Source: Halorussus aquaticus (GTDB taxonomy: Archaea; Halobacteriota; Halobacteria; Halobacteriales; Haladaptataceae). From it: a stretch of 64,000 bases of DNA. The notes under the pieces were generated by a model that had not been told where the DNA came from, made no database searches, and saw nothing but the letters and a program-made list of their open reading frames with translations. The stretch is taken from assembly GCF_024218795.1 (NCBI RefSeq), contig NZ_CP100400.1:3038001-3102000 (forward strand), read 5' to 3'. Of this stretch, positions 7,243 through 17,453 are shown one piece after another (positions within the stretch are counted from its first letter, which is position 1; every line of letters begins with the position of its first letter). The position numbers and the translations under genes are program-made.

Positions 7243-7902
7243 TCACTGACCTCGTTCGAGTCGCGCCCCGATTTTGCTCGGCAGTCCGACCGCCTCGACC
7301 TCTCGGCGGACAGCCTCGATGTCGTACTCCACGCGACGCTGCTCGACCGACAGGTCGTCGAGGTCCAGAACCGCGTACGCCGCTCTCGGGTCGCCGTCGC
7401 GGGGTTGGCCCACGCTTCCGGGGTTCATCACCACGCCGTCGGCGTACTCCTCGGCGTACTGGACGTGCGTGTGGCCCATCACGAGCACGTCCTCGCCGTC
7501 CAGCAGGTCGGCCGAGAACTCCTCGGGCATGGTGTAGTGGTCCGGGTCGTCGGGATGACCGTGGACGATTTTGACTCGGCCGTCGAACTCGTGGCGCTCG
7601 TCGGGCAGGTCGGCTAACCAGTCTCGCTGGTTCTCCGAAAGTCGCTCGCGGGCGTGTTCGACGCCAGCCTTCGCCATCTGGTTGAACCGGAACGCGGTAC
7701 CGGAGGCGACGGCGCGGTCGTGATTGCCCATCACTGTCGGAATCTCCCGCTCGCGCACCATCTCGACACACTCCGCTGGCCACGGGTTGTAGCCGACGAC
7801 GTCGCCGGCGCAGACGAGTCCGTCCACGTCGGGCATGTCGTCGAGGACCGACTCGAACGCGACTCGGTTCGAGTGGACGTCTGAGAGAACACCGATTCGC
7901 AT
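7243..7902 (-). CDS. Calcineurin-like metallophosphoesterase (YfcE/MJ0936 type)
   Basis: 219 residues with the full di-metal phosphoesterase motif set: SDVHSN at residues 7-12, GDVVGYNPWP, GNHD near 60, and GHPDD and GHTHVQ in the C-terminal half. Small archaeal enzymes of this class hydrolyse phosphodiesters or phosphomonoesters; the physiological substrate is unknown. The ATG at 7902 begins directly at the first beta strand (MRIGVLSD). Confidence 0.9.
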   Translation of the reverse strand: MRIGVLSDVHSNRVAFESVLDDMPDVDGLVCAGDVVGYNPWPAECVEMVREREIPTVMGNHDRAVASGTAFRFNQMAKAGVEHARERLSENQRDWLADLPDERHEFDGRVKIVHGHPDDPDHYTMPEEFSADLLDGEDVLVMGHTHVQYAEEYADGVVMNPGSVGQPRDGDPRAAYAVLDLDDLSVEQRRVEYDIEAVRREVEAVGLPSKIGARLERGQ

Positions 7903-7953
7903 ACCGACAGCTTCGAAGGCCCGCGACTTAATTCCGGCTCCCGTCAGCGAGAT

Positions 7954-8580
7954 TTACTCCCCGTTCTCGACGGCGAACTCGAACCCCTCGTCCGTCCGCG
8001 CGACGCCCGCGGCACAGACCGGATGCTCGAAGTCGAGTTCGTAGGCCTCCGCGGCCGCCTCCTCCGCGGTCTCGGCCGCGAAGTCGAACGACTCGGGCGC
8101 GTCTCTCTCGTAGGTCGCGACGAGCGTCGGCGTCGTCACCTCCCGGACCAACAGCGCGTCCTCGCGCACGATGCCGACGAACGCCGACTCCTCGCCCACG
8201 GTTCCCGCGATTCGCGGCGTGTCGTAGTCGTCTTTCTCGTAGTCGAGCGCGAGCAGACTCTCGGCGAGTGCGTCCCGTGCGGGATAGCCGAGTTCGAGTT
8301 TCTCGGCGATGGGGTCCACGTGCGACCCGTTTCCGACGACTACCGACCCGCCAGCGGTCGGCGTTCGCGGTCGTTCGTCCGCGCTCTCCGCCGAGCGGGG
8401 TTCGACGCGACGCACGCAGTTGTACGAGATGTACGGGTTCTCCGTCTCGGGTGCGTCCTCGGTCGGTGCGACGGTCAACGCGGCGTCGCGCTCGATTATC
8501 TTCCGGTTCGGGAACGACCGCGACGAGACGCGATACGCCGCAATCTGGGGGCCGACGATCAGGAATCGTCCGACGTACAT
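7954..8580 (-). CDS. purO: Archaeal IMP cyclohydrolase PurO
   Basis: 208-residue enzyme of the archaeal PurO family, closing FAICAR to IMP in the last step of purine synthesis. The family N-terminus [10 protein letters not shown], the SSRSFPNR segment and the ISYNCVR segment are visible. The ATG at 8580 is preferred to the in-frame 8607 because homologues begin with MYVGRF. An imperfect dyad overlaps the start codon (8575-8596). Confidence 0.9.
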   Translation of the reverse strand: MYVGRFLIVGPQIAAYRVSSRSFPNRKIIERDAALTVAPTEDAPETENPYISYNCVRRVEPRSAESADERPRTPTAGGSVVVGNGSHVDPIAEKLELGYPARDALAESLLALDYEKDDYDTPRIAGTVGEESAFVGIVREDALLVREVTTPTLVATYERDAPESFDFAAETAEEAAAEAYELDFEHPVCAAGVARTDEGFEFAVENGE

Positions 8581-8596
8581 ACACGAACGTGTGTAC
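8575..8596. promoter_or_regulatory. Imperfect dyad at the purO start
   Basis: The plus strand reads GTACATACAC, GAAC, GTGTGTAC. The arms are complementary apart from a 2-nt bulge. It covers the initiation codon of purO and its first upstream bases, so it could be an operator or an mRNA hairpin affecting initiation. Confidence 0.35.
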
Positions 8597-8723
8597 TTGG
8601 TCGGCAAGTAGGTGTTGGTTTATGCACTCCTGTCGAACGCACTCGATGGCATGTGCGAACTAGTGCCACTCGACGGCGAACGCGCAACGCTTACATTCCC
8701 CCGGCGACTACCGGAAGATGTAG

Positions 8724-8796
8724 AGTCCCATGGGGTAGTGGCCAATCCTGAAGCCTTCTGGGGGCTTCGACCCAGGTTCGAATCCTGGTGGGACTA
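8724..8796 (+). tRNA. tRNA-Gln (anticodon CUG)
   Basis: 73-nt cloverleaf. The acceptor stem AGTCCCA (8724-8730) pairs with TGGGACT (8789-8795), discriminator A at 8796. The anticodon stem AAGCC/GGCTT encloses a 7-nt loop TTCTGGG with anticodon CTG at 8758-8760. The T arm CCAGG-TTCGAAT-CCTGG is perfect. CCA is not encoded and no intron is present. A CTTACA element about 30 nt upstream can serve as promoter. Confidence 0.95.
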
Positions 8797-8981
8797 CTCC
8801 CGATTTTCACGCCGTTTCACCCGACAGACGACGATTCTGAACGACGCCCCTCGGTCGTACCCATCGCCGTGAAATCTCCACTTTCATCGCTTCCATCCTC
8901 GATAGCCTCGTCCTCACCCTCCGAGCGGAGAGCGCCCTCGATAAGAGAACGACGTGGTGAACTGTGTCGTTTTCTCGCAGG

Positions 8982-9128
8982 TCAGTCCTCGGAGTCGTGG
9001 GCCAACACGTCGAACTCGGAGGTACCGCACTCCGGGCAGTCGTCCCTGACGGGGCGGATTCCCTCGTCGGTTTCCCTGCCGACGCGCAACTCTCCGCAGT
9101 CTGCGCATTCCAACTGATAGACCACCAC
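8982..9128 (-). CDS. Zinc-ribbon microprotein (48 residues, GTG start)
   Basis: Small acidic protein with two CxxC knuckles, ECADCGE and DDCPECGT, separated by 19 residues, and an acidic tail ending AHDSED. It is too short for common gene callers and starts with GTG (9128; a second GTG at 9125). A TTTAAC-like box about 22-28 nt upstream on the minus strand supports a leaderless start. Zinc-binding microproteins of this kind are frequent in haloarchaea; function unknown. Confidence 0.75.
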   Translation of the reverse strand: MVVYQLECADCGELRVGRETDEGIRPVRDDCPECGTSEFDVLAHDSED

Positions 9129-9494
9129 GCCTCCGGGGAAGCGTTCCGTCTGTTAAACTCCCCGACACTGTTGCAACCGTTTCACTCCCGACAGGTTCGA
9201 CCGGTCGTCGTTTCGACTCGAGACCGTGACGCGACGGTCGTTACCGAAATTGGTCCGGTGGACACGCTGCCGAATCGACTCGAAAGGAGAACCGCCGCAC
9301 TCGGCCGAGCCGTAAACACTGGTTACTCGACCCGGCGACCGATTCAGGACCGCAAGAACAAAGTCTCGCCCCCCGGAATCTGGGAGAGCGTGGTTCGGAC
9401 GAAACCGCCGTCTTAAACTACTCGATCAGCCTCGCCGCCGTCTTCCCATTTAACCCCTTCGTTTCGACTGGAACGCTGGCCGGGAGCGTGGGAA
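9129..9494. other. Intergenic region with an isolated ORB-like site
   Basis: Between two minus-strand genes. It contains the promoter of the zinc-ribbon microprotein near 9150 and an ORB-like element at 9453-9474. No gene or stable RNA is recognised. Confidence 0.6.
9453..9474 (-). other. Solitary ORB-like element outside the origin
   Basis: The plus strand reads ACCCCTTCGTTTCGACTGGA followed by AC. It matches the core of ORB1 at 20 of 22 positions, lacks the extended G-tail, and lies about 9 kb from the origin in an intergenic gap. A candidate Orc1/Cdc6 binding site. Confidence 0.6.
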
Positions 9495-9872
9495 TCAGTT
9501 CGAGTTCACGTCGGAAGTCTCGTCGGAGACGCTCTCGTCCAACTCTGCGATTTCGCGCTCGTCGTTGTACTCCTCCGGACCGGCGGCCTCTCCCGTTATC
9601 TCGTTGTACACCGCTTCCCGGGCCTCTTCGGACGACTCGAATCGCTCGTCCACGAGGCGGTCGAAGACGCTCCCGAGACTCTCGGTCTCATTTTGCAGGT
9701 CGAGCGGTTGGTCGCCGTACTCGGTGGCGAGTTCCTCGCTCGTCGCGGGATACTTGTGTTCGCCGAGCATCTTCCCGGCCTCGCCCAGCACGTCCTCGAC
9801 GCGCTCGGTCCGTTCACGCTGGCGTTCACGGGCGTGTCGCTGTTCGCGTTCGGCGTCGGGTTCGTCGGCCAT
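9495..9872 (-). CDS. Conserved haloarchaeal protein (DUF5789-like)
   Basis: 125-residue highly charged soluble protein. The N-terminal 35 residues are Arg/Glu-rich and probably helical. The C-terminal part (PATSEELATEYGDQPLDL..ETESLGSVFDRL) resembles the haloarchaeal DUF5789 family. The ATG at 9872 is chosen because the in-frame upstream extension of 50 residues is non-acidic and not family-like. Function unknown. Confidence 0.8.
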   Translation of the reverse strand: MADEPDAEREQRHARERQRERTERVEDVLGEAGKMLGEHKYPATSEELATEYGDQPLDLQNETESLGSVFDRLVDERFESSEEAREAVYNEITGEAAGPEEYNDEREIAELDESVSDETSDVNSN

Positions 9873-10134
9873 GTCTCGAGGTTGGGTCGTGATATCCGTA
9901 ACCCTGCTGGCTGGGGGGTTTATCCTCCCGTCTCGTTTCGGGCGGAAGACGTATGTGTTGCCAGACAGTAATTCGAATCGGGTAACGGGTAAGACGTGGC
10001 ATCGCTGCGTCTCCGTACGCACCGGTGCCTTTTTCGAAGACCAGATCCCGGAGAGACGTCTTTCAGTGTCTCGACTCCGCTTACTTCGAGCGTCCGACGC
10101 TGACTGCGACGAGAAGCGCGTTCCTCGTTTCGCG

Positions 10135-10692
10135 CTATTTCTCCACGTCTAGCAGGGCCACACGCTCGCGTACGACATCGGCGAGTTCCGCGTCGGTCGC
10201 GTCCAGTTCGGTCTCGGTAACGTCGAAGAACTCCCGGACGGCCTCGCGGTCGATGCGGTCTGGCGCGACTGTGCCCGCGCTCGCACCCTCGCCCGCAGTT
10301 CCGGATGCGCCTGCGTCTCCGGTCGCGGGCGCGAGTAGGTCGCCGACCGCCTCCGCGGCCGCCCGTTCGCGCTCCCCCTCGCCGTCCGGCGAGTGGACGA
10401 CGACCACGACGTCGGACTCGCCCTCCGAGACGCCCATCTCGAACGCGCGGTCTATCTGTCTCCGGCCCGCGGCGTAGAGCAGAATCTCGACGGCGCGCTC
10501 CCGGGCGACGTTCTCGCCGCGGTCGAACGCGCGGTCGGCGCGTTCGACGGCCGTCCGGAGGTGGTCGCGGCCGAGGACGTAGTCGGCGTCGAACGCCTGA
10601 ACCGCGCAGTCGAACTCGTCGGCTATCTCCCCGATATCTTCGAGGAAGTCGTCGAGATTCTCGATGTCGGCGCGTCCCGCGACGACTCTCAT
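10135..10692 (-). CDS. cgi121: KEOPS complex subunit Cgi121
   Basis: 185-residue homologue of Cgi121/TPRKB, the KEOPS subunit that helps Kae1-Bud32 make the t6A modification of tRNA. Support comes from the MRVVAGRADIENLDDFL start, the AVQAFDADYVLGRDHLRTAVERA region, and the well-known pairing with hel308 in haloarchaea. It lies 25 nt downstream of hel308 in the same direction. The ATG at 10692 is chosen because the longer frame runs into the hel308 coding region. Confidence 0.88.
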   Translation of the reverse strand: MRVVAGRADIENLDDFLEDIGEIADEFDCAVQAFDADYVLGRDHLRTAVERADRAFDRGENVARERAVEILLYAAGRRQIDRAFEMGVSEGESDVVVVVHSPDGEGERERAAAEAVGDLLAPATGDAGASGTAGEGASAGTVAPDRIDREAVREFFDVTETELDATDAELADVVRERVALLDVEK

Positions 10693-10717
10693 CGTCGGTT
10701 CGCTCCGTCGGCGTCGC

Positions 10718-12964
10718 TCATTCGAAATCACCCAGACTCTGCTGGCCGCTTCCGTCGTCGCCGGTTCCGCCGACCTCGGTTTCGGCGTCGCCGTCGGCCT
10801 CGACGCCCTCCAAGTCGGGGTCCTTGCGCCCGACGTTCTCGAAGATGGTCTCGGCGGTCTTTCGCCGACCCCGGAGCGCGCCGAGGACGACCGACTTGTC
10901 GGCCTCACGGAGGTCGGCCCGAGACTCGATGCCCGCGTCGTAGAGTCGCCGAGCGCGCTTGCGCCCGACGTTGCGGACGCCAGCGAGGTCGAGCAGTTCC
11001 TCCTCGACGCCGTACTCGACGCGCTTCTTGGCCTCCCGGATGGCCGCGCCCGAGTCGAGACCGAGTTCGCCCGCGAGTCGCTCGGCCGCGTTGAGCAACC
11101 ACTCGGCGGTCTCGACCTTGCCGCGGATGTCGCCCGGTCCGACGCCGTAGCGCTCGGCCATGTCGTCCTCGTCCAACTCGGAGGCCCAGTCTTCGAGCAG
11201 ACGGGCGGTCTTGAGCGCCGACAGCCAGTCCTCGAAGGCGTTGTCCTCGAACTCCGAGGGCATCGACCCGAGGAACTCCGACTCGCGCTCGTAGGCGAGT
11301 TCGGTGTACTCCTCGCGGTCGCCCGACCGGAGGTAGAGTTCGTACATGTCGGGGGTGCGCGAGACGAGGTGGAACAGACCGAGCGCGGTCGGGCGGCCCT
11401 CGGCCGCCCGCAGGCCGTCGATGATTTCGGCGGCGCTCATCGGGTCGATGTAGAGTTGCGAGACGCGGTGACCCAGTCCGGTCGCGCGCAGGCCGCCGTC
11501 CTCGCGTTCGAGGAACTCGTTGCGCTCCAGATACTCGAGGACGTTCTGGCTCACGGTTTCGAGGCGGCCGGTTTCGTCGGTCTGAGTCGCGTAGAGCGTG
11601 CGTTCGAGGAACGAGACGAGTTCGTCTTCGGTGTCGGCGAACCCGGAAGCGACGGTGGCGAGGACGTGGGTCCGGAGCGCGGGTTCGGCCGCGAGTTTCG
11701 ACCGGACCGGTTCGGGGTCGGCCCAGACGTAGCGGTCGAACAGTTCGTCCAACTCGTCGTGGCTGTTGGCGATGAGCACCGCCTCGCCGTAGGGGTCCAG
11801 TCCGGGGCGTCCGGCCCGGCCGAACATCTGGTGGACCTCCAGCACGTCGAGCGGGGCCATCCCGCCGACGTCGCCGTCGTAGCGCCGCCAGTCCCTCACG
11901 ATGACCCGGCGGGAGGGCGTGTTGACCCCCGCCGCCAGCGTCGGCGTCGCCGAGATGACCTTGACGAGTCGGTCCCGGAAGGCGTCCTCGACGAGTTCGC
12001 GGCTCTCGCTGGAGAGACCCGCGTGGTGGAACGCCGACCCCTTCTCGACGGCGTCGGCGAGGTCGTCGCTGGTCTGGGTGTCGCTGGCGTCCCGAATCTC
12101 GTCGGCGATGTCGTGGAGTTCGGTGCGCTCCTCCGACGTGAGGTAGTCCCGGGTCACGTCGCCGAGCCGTCGCGCGGCGGCCTCGGCGTTCCGCCGGGAG
12201 TTGACGAACACCAGACTTGACCCCTCGTCGCTGAGCGTGTCCTCGACCAGCGCGGCGGTGGCCTTCTCGTTGCCTCGCGAAATCTGTTTCTTCGACCCGT
12301 CGTCGAGGTGGAGTGCCTGCCCGTAGAGGACGCCTTTCTGGAGGTCGATGGGACGCCACGACGAGTCCACGAGGGTCGCGTCGAGCCAGTCGGCAATCTC
12401 GTCGGCGTTGCCGACTGTAGCCGAGAGCGCGACAGTCTGGAGGTTCTCGTTGAGTTTCCGGAGTTTGGCGAGGGTGACTTCGAGCGTCGGGCCGCGGTTC
12501 TTCGAGTCCACGAGGTGGACCTCGTCGGCGACCACGCAGGTCAGGTCGTCCACCCACTGCGCGCCGTTCCGGACCAGCGAGTCCACCTTCTCGCTGGTGG
12601 CGACGATGATGTCCTTCTGGGCCAACCAGTCGCCGTCGCTGTCGTAGTTGCCGGTCGAGACGCCCACCTCGACGCCGTACTGCTCGAACTCCTCGAACTC
12701 GGCCTTCTTCTCGCTCGCCAGCGCGCGGAGCGGAACGATGTAGAGGGCCTTCCCGCCGCGGGCGACGCTCGTCAACATCGCTAACTCGGCGACGAGCGTC
12801 TTCCCGCTGGCGGTCGGGACGCTCGCCACCACGCTCTCGCCGTCGGCGACGCCCGCTTCGACGGCCTCGCCCTGCGGCGGGTACAACTCCTCGATGCCCT
12901 GTTCGCGGAAGTGTTCCGGGACCCCCTCGGGGAGGTCGGGGATGTCGGAGATCTCGACGGTCAC
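10718..12964 (-). CDS. hel308: ATP-dependent DNA helicase Hel308
   Basis: 748-residue superfamily 2 Ski2-like 3'-5' helicase acting at stalled forks. Visible are [10 protein letters not shown] (Q motif region), Walker [38 protein letters not shown], a winged-helix/ratchet region and a terminal HhH ([17 protein letters not shown]). The last residues QQSLGDFE resemble a PCNA-binding PIP box. GTG at 12964 is preferred to GTG at 12973 because GGAGG (12973-12977) is spaced 8 nt from 12964 but overlaps the other. Followed by cgi121. Confidence 0.95.
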   Translation of the reverse strand: MTVEISDIPDLPEGVPEHFREQGIEELYPPQGEAVEAGVADGESVVASVPTASGKTLVAELAMLTSVARGGKALYIVPLRALASEKKAEFEEFEQYGVEVGVSTGNYDSDGDWLAQKDIIVATSEKVDSLVRNGAQWVDDLTCVVADEVHLVDSKNRGPTLEVTLAKLRKLNENLQTVALSATVGNADEIADWLDATLVDSSWRPIDLQKGVLYGQALHLDDGSKKQISRGNEKATAALVEDTLSDEGSSLVFVNSRRNAEAAARRLGDVTRDYLTSEERTELHDIADEIRDASDTQTSDDLADAVEKGSAFHHAGLSSESRELVEDAFRDRLVKVISATPTLAAGVNTPSRRVIVRDWRRYDGDVGGMAPLDVLEVHQMFGRAGRPGLDPYGEAVLIANSHDELDELFDRYVWADPEPVRSKLAAEPALRTHVLATVASGFADTEDELVSFLERTLYATQTDETGRLETVSQNVLEYLERNEFLEREDGGLRATGLGHRVSQLYIDPMSAAEIIDGLRAAEGRPTALGLFHLVSRTPDMYELYLRSGDREEYTELAYERESEFLGSMPSEFEDNAFEDWLSALKTARLLEDWASELDEDDMAERYGVGPGDIRGKVETAEWLLNAAERLAGELGLDSGAAIREAKKRVEYGVEEELLDLAGVRNVGRKRARRLYDAGIESRADLREADKSVVLGALRGRRKTAETIFENVGRKDPDLEGVEADGDAETEVGGTGDDGSGQQSLGDFE

Positions 12965-13122
12965 GCCGTCCACCTCCGCGGAGAGACGAAAGTAGCCATT
13001 ACTCCGTCTTAGGCGCGTCTTCTGGTTTAAACTGTCGGGTCGTCACGTCGCGCGGTTCGGACCGACGGCTCCCGGCGGACGTTCCGAAGAAAAATCCGAT
13101 TTGACGGCGCGGATTCGGCCGA

Positions 13123-14037
13123 CTACGCGATTTCGTCGTACTGCTCGGAGAGCTTGTCCGCGGCCTCGCCGAGTTGCTCGCGCTCGAACTCGGTCAGGTC
13201 CCACTCCACGACTTCCTGCACGCCGCCCTCGCCGAGTTTGACGGGGACGCCGAGCGCCACGTCGTCGTGGCCGTACTCGCCTTCGAGTTTGACGGAACCG
13301 GGCAGGACCTCGCCGGTGTCCCGGACCACGGCTTCGACCATGTGGCCGACGCCGGTGGCGGGACCCCACTGGGTCGCGCCCTTCTTCTCGATGACGTTCA
13401 TCGCGCTCTGCTTGAGTTCCTCCAGAATCTCCTCCTTCTCGTCGTCGCTGAACTCGGGGTCCTTGCCGTTGGCGCGGACCTTCGAGAACACCGGGACCTG
13501 TGCGTCGCCGTGTTCGCCCAGAATCGTCGCCTCGACGTTCTGGACGGGTTCGTCGAAGCGCTGGCTCAGGACGTAGCGGAATCGCGCGGAGTCGAGGCGG
13601 CCGCCGAAGCCGATGACCTTCTCGCGCGACCGCTCGCCGACCTCGTAGAGGTGGCGGTTCAGCAGGTCCACCGGGTTCGAGGTCGTAATCGTGACGAAGT
13701 CGTCGTTGTACTCCGCGATGGAGGAACCGATGTCCTCCATGATTGGCGCGTTGTCGCCCGCGAGGTCGATGCGGGTCTGGCCGGGTTGACGCGGAATCCC
13801 GGCCGTGATGACGACCACGTCGGACCCTTCGGTCGCCTCGTAACCGCCCTGACGGACCGTGGTGTTCGAGTCGTAGGCGGCCCCGTGGTTCACGTCGGCG
13901 GCCTGCCCGACGGTGTCCTCCTCCTTGTCCGGGATGTCTACGAGCACCAGTTCGTCCGCGATGTCCCGAAGCGCGATGTTGTACGCCGCCGCGGCCCCGA
14001 CGGTTCCGGCCGCGCCGACCACGCTGATTTTCGTCAT
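13123..14037 (-). CDS. mdh: Malate dehydrogenase (LDH-like, NAD(P)-dependent)
   Basis: 304-residue enzyme of the [LDH-like] malate dehydrogenase group typical of haloarchaea, interconverting malate and oxaloacetate. The Rossmann motif [16 protein letters not shown] is at the N-terminus. [13 protein letters not shown] carries the substrate-binding arginines, and [14 protein letters not shown] has the catalytic His. TTAA-type TATA at about 14065-14071 lies about 30 nt before the ATG, indicating a leaderless message. Confidence 0.95.
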   Translation of the reverse strand: MTKISVVGAAGTVGAAAAYNIALRDIADELVLVDIPDKEEDTVGQAADVNHGAAYDSNTTVRQGGYEATEGSDVVVITAGIPRQPGQTRIDLAGDNAPIMEDIGSSIAEYNDDFVTITTSNPVDLLNRHLYEVGERSREKVIGFGGRLDSARFRYVLSQRFDEPVQNVEATILGEHGDAQVPVFSKVRANGKDPEFSDDEKEEILEELKQSAMNVIEKKGATQWGPATGVGHMVEAVVRDTGEVLPGSVKLEGEYGHDDVALGVPVKLGEGGVQEVVEWDLTEFEREQLGEAADKLSEQYDEIA

Positions 14038-14229
14038 ACCACGTAAAACGCCTCCCGCTATTCGGTTAAGCGCTTCGGAAACACCGAAAAACCGCCCGCG
14101 TGGTCGTCGTACGACGTTTGATTGGTTCGACGAACGACGTGACAGTTCGGTCCCGCTCGCTCGTCGTCGGTCCGTTACTGGTCCGACCCCCCGGAAAACT
14201 GATACGCCCGGCGACACGTCGTTCGGCTG

Positions 14230-16194
14230 ATGCCCTCTCCCCCGTCATCAGACGGTTCCACCTCCAGAGCGGCCGTCGCCCTCGCAGTCTTGGCAGTCCT
14301 CGCCGCGTCGTTCCCGGCAACTGCCGTCACCGATGTCGAATCTGCAACCACGTCCGGCGTCACCGCCGACCGGAAGACCTGTCCGCAACTCCTCGAACCG
14401 ACCGGCGAAAAAGGACTTCCAGAGAACGCCACGTCGCCTCCGACGCCGAACGAGTCCGCGGACCGCTCCGTCGCCCGCGGCGATATCGCGACCGTCCCGC
14501 TGTCGGTTCCAGCGGGCGTGAACGTCACGGTCAGGGTCGGGTCCGACGACGGGTACAGCACCAGACTCGACGTCCGAGACGATGGTGACGGACGAGTCCG
14601 ACTCCTCGTCAACACCTACCTCGCGGGGAACCGGACGACCGTCGCACCCGGCACGTACCGGACCGCAGGCACCGACGCCGTGGTCGTCACTGGCGGAACC
14701 CCGACAGACCCGCTAGAACCCGGGACGTACCCCGTGACGGCCACTCGAAACGGAACCGTCGTCGCGGAGCGCGAGTTGACCGTGACCGAGCCTTCGTTCG
14801 AGTCCATCACCGCCCGTCGCGCCGTCCCTCGGCTGTTCGACGCGTCCAACGCCAGTGCGATTCGAGCGGCGAACAGGAGTGGACTGACCGCCCCACTGGA
14901 ACCCGGCGAGTACGACCCCGAAGCCGTCGAGGGCGAGACGCTCCTCGTCCGCATCGACGCGCCGAGCCTCCTCGGCGCAATCGCCGCCCGGTCCGGAAAC
15001 ACGACGACCGATCGGTTCCTCGCGCTTCACGAGGAAACGGAACCGGAGACCGACGAGACGTTCGAAATCAGCGGTCCGTGCGGTGGCATCCTGTTCCGCG
15101 AGACCGCCACCGAGGGTGGCGCTCGCGTCCTACTCGACTACCGCGCTGGCGCGGCCTACGTCCTGCTCGATACGACAACCCTCGAAGGGACGCACGCCGG
15201 AGGACAGACCGTCTACGTCGAGGTCTCTCCGGAGAGCCGTCTCGGAGATGCCGGGCGGGAACTGACCACCTCGTTCCGAATCGCTACCCGCCAGACCGCG
15301 GTTCGACCGTCAGGAGCCGATACCGTTCGGCTGACCGCCGACGACCGAGCGACGATATCCGGTGAAACGAACCTGCTCGCCGATTCGCGCGTCCCCGTCC
15401 GGGTGGAGTCGCGGGTCGATTCGACGTTCGAGCGACGGACGACCGCAACGGTCACGGACAACGGCACGTTCACCGCGACGGTGGACCTCGCGAACGCCTC
15501 GGTTCCCGGTCTGTTCGCGGTCCACGTCGGCCCCGACCAGTTCCCCGGAGAAACCGGCGAGTCGCCGGGCGTCTACTGGAAGCTATCCGAATACGGACAC
15601 CGCCAACGAGTCACCGACCTGAACGTTCGCCAACTCACGCTCCCCGAGGGCGGTTTCCTCGTCGCCTACGAGTACGACTCCTCGGCCGACCGATTCCGAC
15701 CGGTCGGCTCGGCGACCCCGAGCGACGACGACCTCGTGGTGGACTCCCGAACCGAGCCGGGCTACCTCCTCGTCGTCGCACACCGAGACGCCAACGGGAA
15801 CCGAGCGTTCGACGGCCCGGCGACCGACTCGCCGTACCGGGTCGACGACCGAGTAGTGAGCGACTGGCTCGGCGTCACCGTCGACGGGGTCGAACCGACT
15901 GGAGACGAACCGTCGGCGACGTTCGACGCCGACCGAGCCGTGACGCCGCCGACGGAAACACCGACCGCCGACCCCGACACCACGACGACCGACCCCGACA
16001 CTATCGGTTCCACCGTCGGGTCCTCTGCAACCATCGGAACCGCTGAGTCCACTGGAACGACCCCGACCACGGCCGACGCTGGCTCCACCACACCCTCCGA
16101 CGCGACGGGCGTGGGGACACCGGGCTTCGGCCCGGTCGTCGCCGCCGCGGCGCTCCTCGGTGCGACCGCGTTGCGTCTGGGAACGCGTCGGTGA
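14230..16194 (+). CDS. PGF-CTERM-anchored surface protein (BGTF-type domain)
   Basis: 654-residue exported protein. A Sec-type signal (about 10-35) is followed by Thr/Glu-rich beta domains: a BGTF-like surface domain around 355-430 ([19 protein letters not shown], then [16 protein letters not shown]) and a DUF7282-like domain around 475-555. A Thr/Ser/Pro-rich linker leads to the C-terminal PGF-CTERM signal ([20 protein letters not shown] plus basic end), processed by the archaeosortase ArtA and lipid-anchored. Many NxT/NxS sites fit S-layer-type glycosylation. Cell-surface location is well supported; the specific role is unknown. Confidence 0.85.
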   Translation: MPSPPSSDGSTSRAAVALAVLAVLAASFPATAVTDVESATTSGVTADRKTCPQLLEPTGEKGLPENATSPPTPNESADRSVARGDIATVPLSVPAGVNVTVRVGSDDGYSTRLDVRDDGDGRVRLLVNTYLAGNRTTVAPGTYRTAGTDAVVVTGGTPTDPLEPGTYPVTATRNGTVVAERELTVTEPSFESITARRAVPRLFDASNASAIRAANRSGLTAPLEPGEYDPEAVEGETLLVRIDAPSLLGAIAARSGNTTTDRFLALHEETEPETDETFEISGPCGGILFRETATEGGARVLLDYRAGAAYVLLDTTTLEGTHAGGQTVYVEVSPESRLGDAGRELTTSFRIATRQTAVRPSGADTVRLTADDRATISGETNLLADSRVPVRVESRVDSTFERRTTATVTDNGTFTATVDLANASVPGLFAVHVGPDQFPGETGESPGVYWKLSEYGHRQRVTDLNVRQLTLPEGGFLVAYEYDSSADRFRPVGSATPSDDDLVVDSRTEPGYLLVVAHRDANGNRAFDGPATDSPYRVDDRVVSDWLGVTVDGVEPTGDEPSATFDADRAVTPPTETPTADPDTTTTDPDTIGSTVGSSATIGTAESTGTTPTTADAGSTTPSDATGVGTPGFGPVVAAAALLGATALRLGTRR

Positions 16195-16268
16195 CCTGTG
16201 ACCCGCCGGTCGGTACTGACCCGGCGGGTTGCGAAAACCGGAAAACGCTGGCGTTCCTCTTGACGGAC

Positions 16269-17036
16269 ATGAGCAGCGACGACTCGGAGTTCGACAAGGA
16301 GGCCGAGCGCGAGAAACTTCGAGAGAAGTACGGCGACGAGGGGCAGGACCGCGAGAACACGCGCCGGATGAGCGAACTCCTCCTGCAGGGCGCGACCATG
16401 ACGGGCAAGCACTGCGACAACTGCGGCGACCCAATCTTCCGATACGACGGACAGGAGTTCTGCCCGACCTGCCAGCACGAGGCGCGCGCGCAGGCCGAGA
16501 GTCAGAACGGTGACCCGAGCGAGCAGTCCCAACAGCCCGCAGAGACGCCCGCGCAGGCAGAGGCGAACGCCGACCGAGACCAGTCCACTGCGGAAACTGC
16601 CGACCGATCGACGGCCGACGAGTCAGACGACGCCGACGACGAACCCTACGTCGAAATCAACGACGTGCGAGTCGCCGACCAGCACGCCGACCGGTCGGAC
16701 CTGCGCCGCCCGCCGTCACAGACCGACGCCGACCGCCGCGACGGCCAGTCCCGCGACGCACCGACTGAGAATCCCGTTAGTCAGCGTCGGGCCGACGAGA
16801 GACGTTCAGCCCGGGACCGCAGTTCTGCGAACGCCTCCGGGCACCGGCACGCGCACGGCGCGACGTCGGCCCACCGCGACGACCTCGGTACCGCCCGCGA
16901 AGCGCTCGTCCGAAAGCTCTCGTCGCTCGCGCACGAGGCCGAGACGACCGACGACGTGGCCCGCGCCCGTGACCTGCTCGCGGCCACCCGAGAGGCCGCC
17001 GAAGCCCTCGCGGCGCTCGACCGGGCGAACCGTTAA
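16269..17036 (+). CDS. Sjogren/scleroderma autoantigen 1 (p27) family zinc-ribbon protein
   Basis: 255 residues. The N-terminal p27-type domain has a charged helix (EREKLREKYG), a RRMSELLLQGATMTGKHC segment and a zinc ribbon with C-x2-C (HCDNCGDP) and C-x2-C (FCPTCQ). A long hydrophilic low-complexity region follows and then a C-terminal helix. The archaeal family is conserved but of unknown function. The ATG at 16269 is selected because residues before it are non-conserved. Upstream of uspA in the same direction. Confidence 0.85.
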   Translation: MSSDDSEFDKEAEREKLREKYGDEGQDRENTRRMSELLLQGATMTGKHCDNCGDPIFRYDGQEFCPTCQHEARAQAESQNGDPSEQSQQPAETPAQAEANADRDQSTAETADRSTADESDDADDEPYVEINDVRVADQHADRSDLRRPPSQTDADRRDGQSRDAPTENPVSQRRADERRSARDRSSANASGHRHAHGATSAHRDDLGTAREALVRKLSSLAHEAETTDDVARARDLLAATREAAEALAALDRANR

Positions 17037-17060
17037 CAGGTCGCAACTCTTCTTGAACGT

Positions 17061-17453
17061 ATGAACATCCTCGTCCCGATCGACGGTTCGGAGTGTAGTT
17101 TCCGCGCCCTCGACTTCGCCATCGAGTTCGCCCGCCGATTCGAGGCCTCGCTGCACGTCGTCCACATCACCGACGTCGAGACGGACGCGACCGACGACAT
17201 TCTCGACCGTGCGCGCGAGCGTCTCGACGAAGCGGGCGTCATCGACGAACCGGAGGTATCGACCGACGTGGACCTGTCGTTCCGACCGGCCGAGCGGGTG
17301 GGGAAAGACATCCTCGAACTCGTGGACGAGCGAAGTTACGACCACGTCGTGATGGGTCATCACGGCGGCAACGCTATCGACAGGGCCATACTCGGAAGCG
17401 CCGCACACACGGTCGTTCAGGAAGAAGCAGTGCCGGTAACTATTGTTCCGTAG
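17061..17453 (+). CDS. UspA-family universal stress protein
   Basis: 130-residue single-domain Usp. It has the N-terminal strand MNILVPIDGSECS and the ATP-binding signature G-H-H-G-G followed by GS (GHHGGNAIDRAILGSAAHTVV), so it is probably an ATP-binding type. GTTAAC at 17032-17037, 24-29 nt before the ATG, overlaps the stop region of the preceding gene and makes it a leaderless transcript of its own. Its 3' end overlaps the convergent gene by 14 bp. Confidence 0.93.
   Translation: MNILVPIDGSECSFRALDFAIEFARRFEASLHVVHITDVETDATDDILDRARERLDEAGVIDEPEVSTDVDLSFRPAERVGKDILELVDERSYDHVVMGHHGGNAIDRAILGSAAHTVVQEEAVPVTIVP

Noticed and set aside
8964..9416. 150-residue plus-strand ORF over the zinc-ribbon microprotein
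   Set aside because: It is antisense to the CxxC microprotein and its composition is not haloarchaeal.
12965..12973. GTG at 12973 as the start of hel308
   Set aside because: The GGAGG Shine-Dalgarno overlaps that codon and is correctly spaced for the GTG at 12964.
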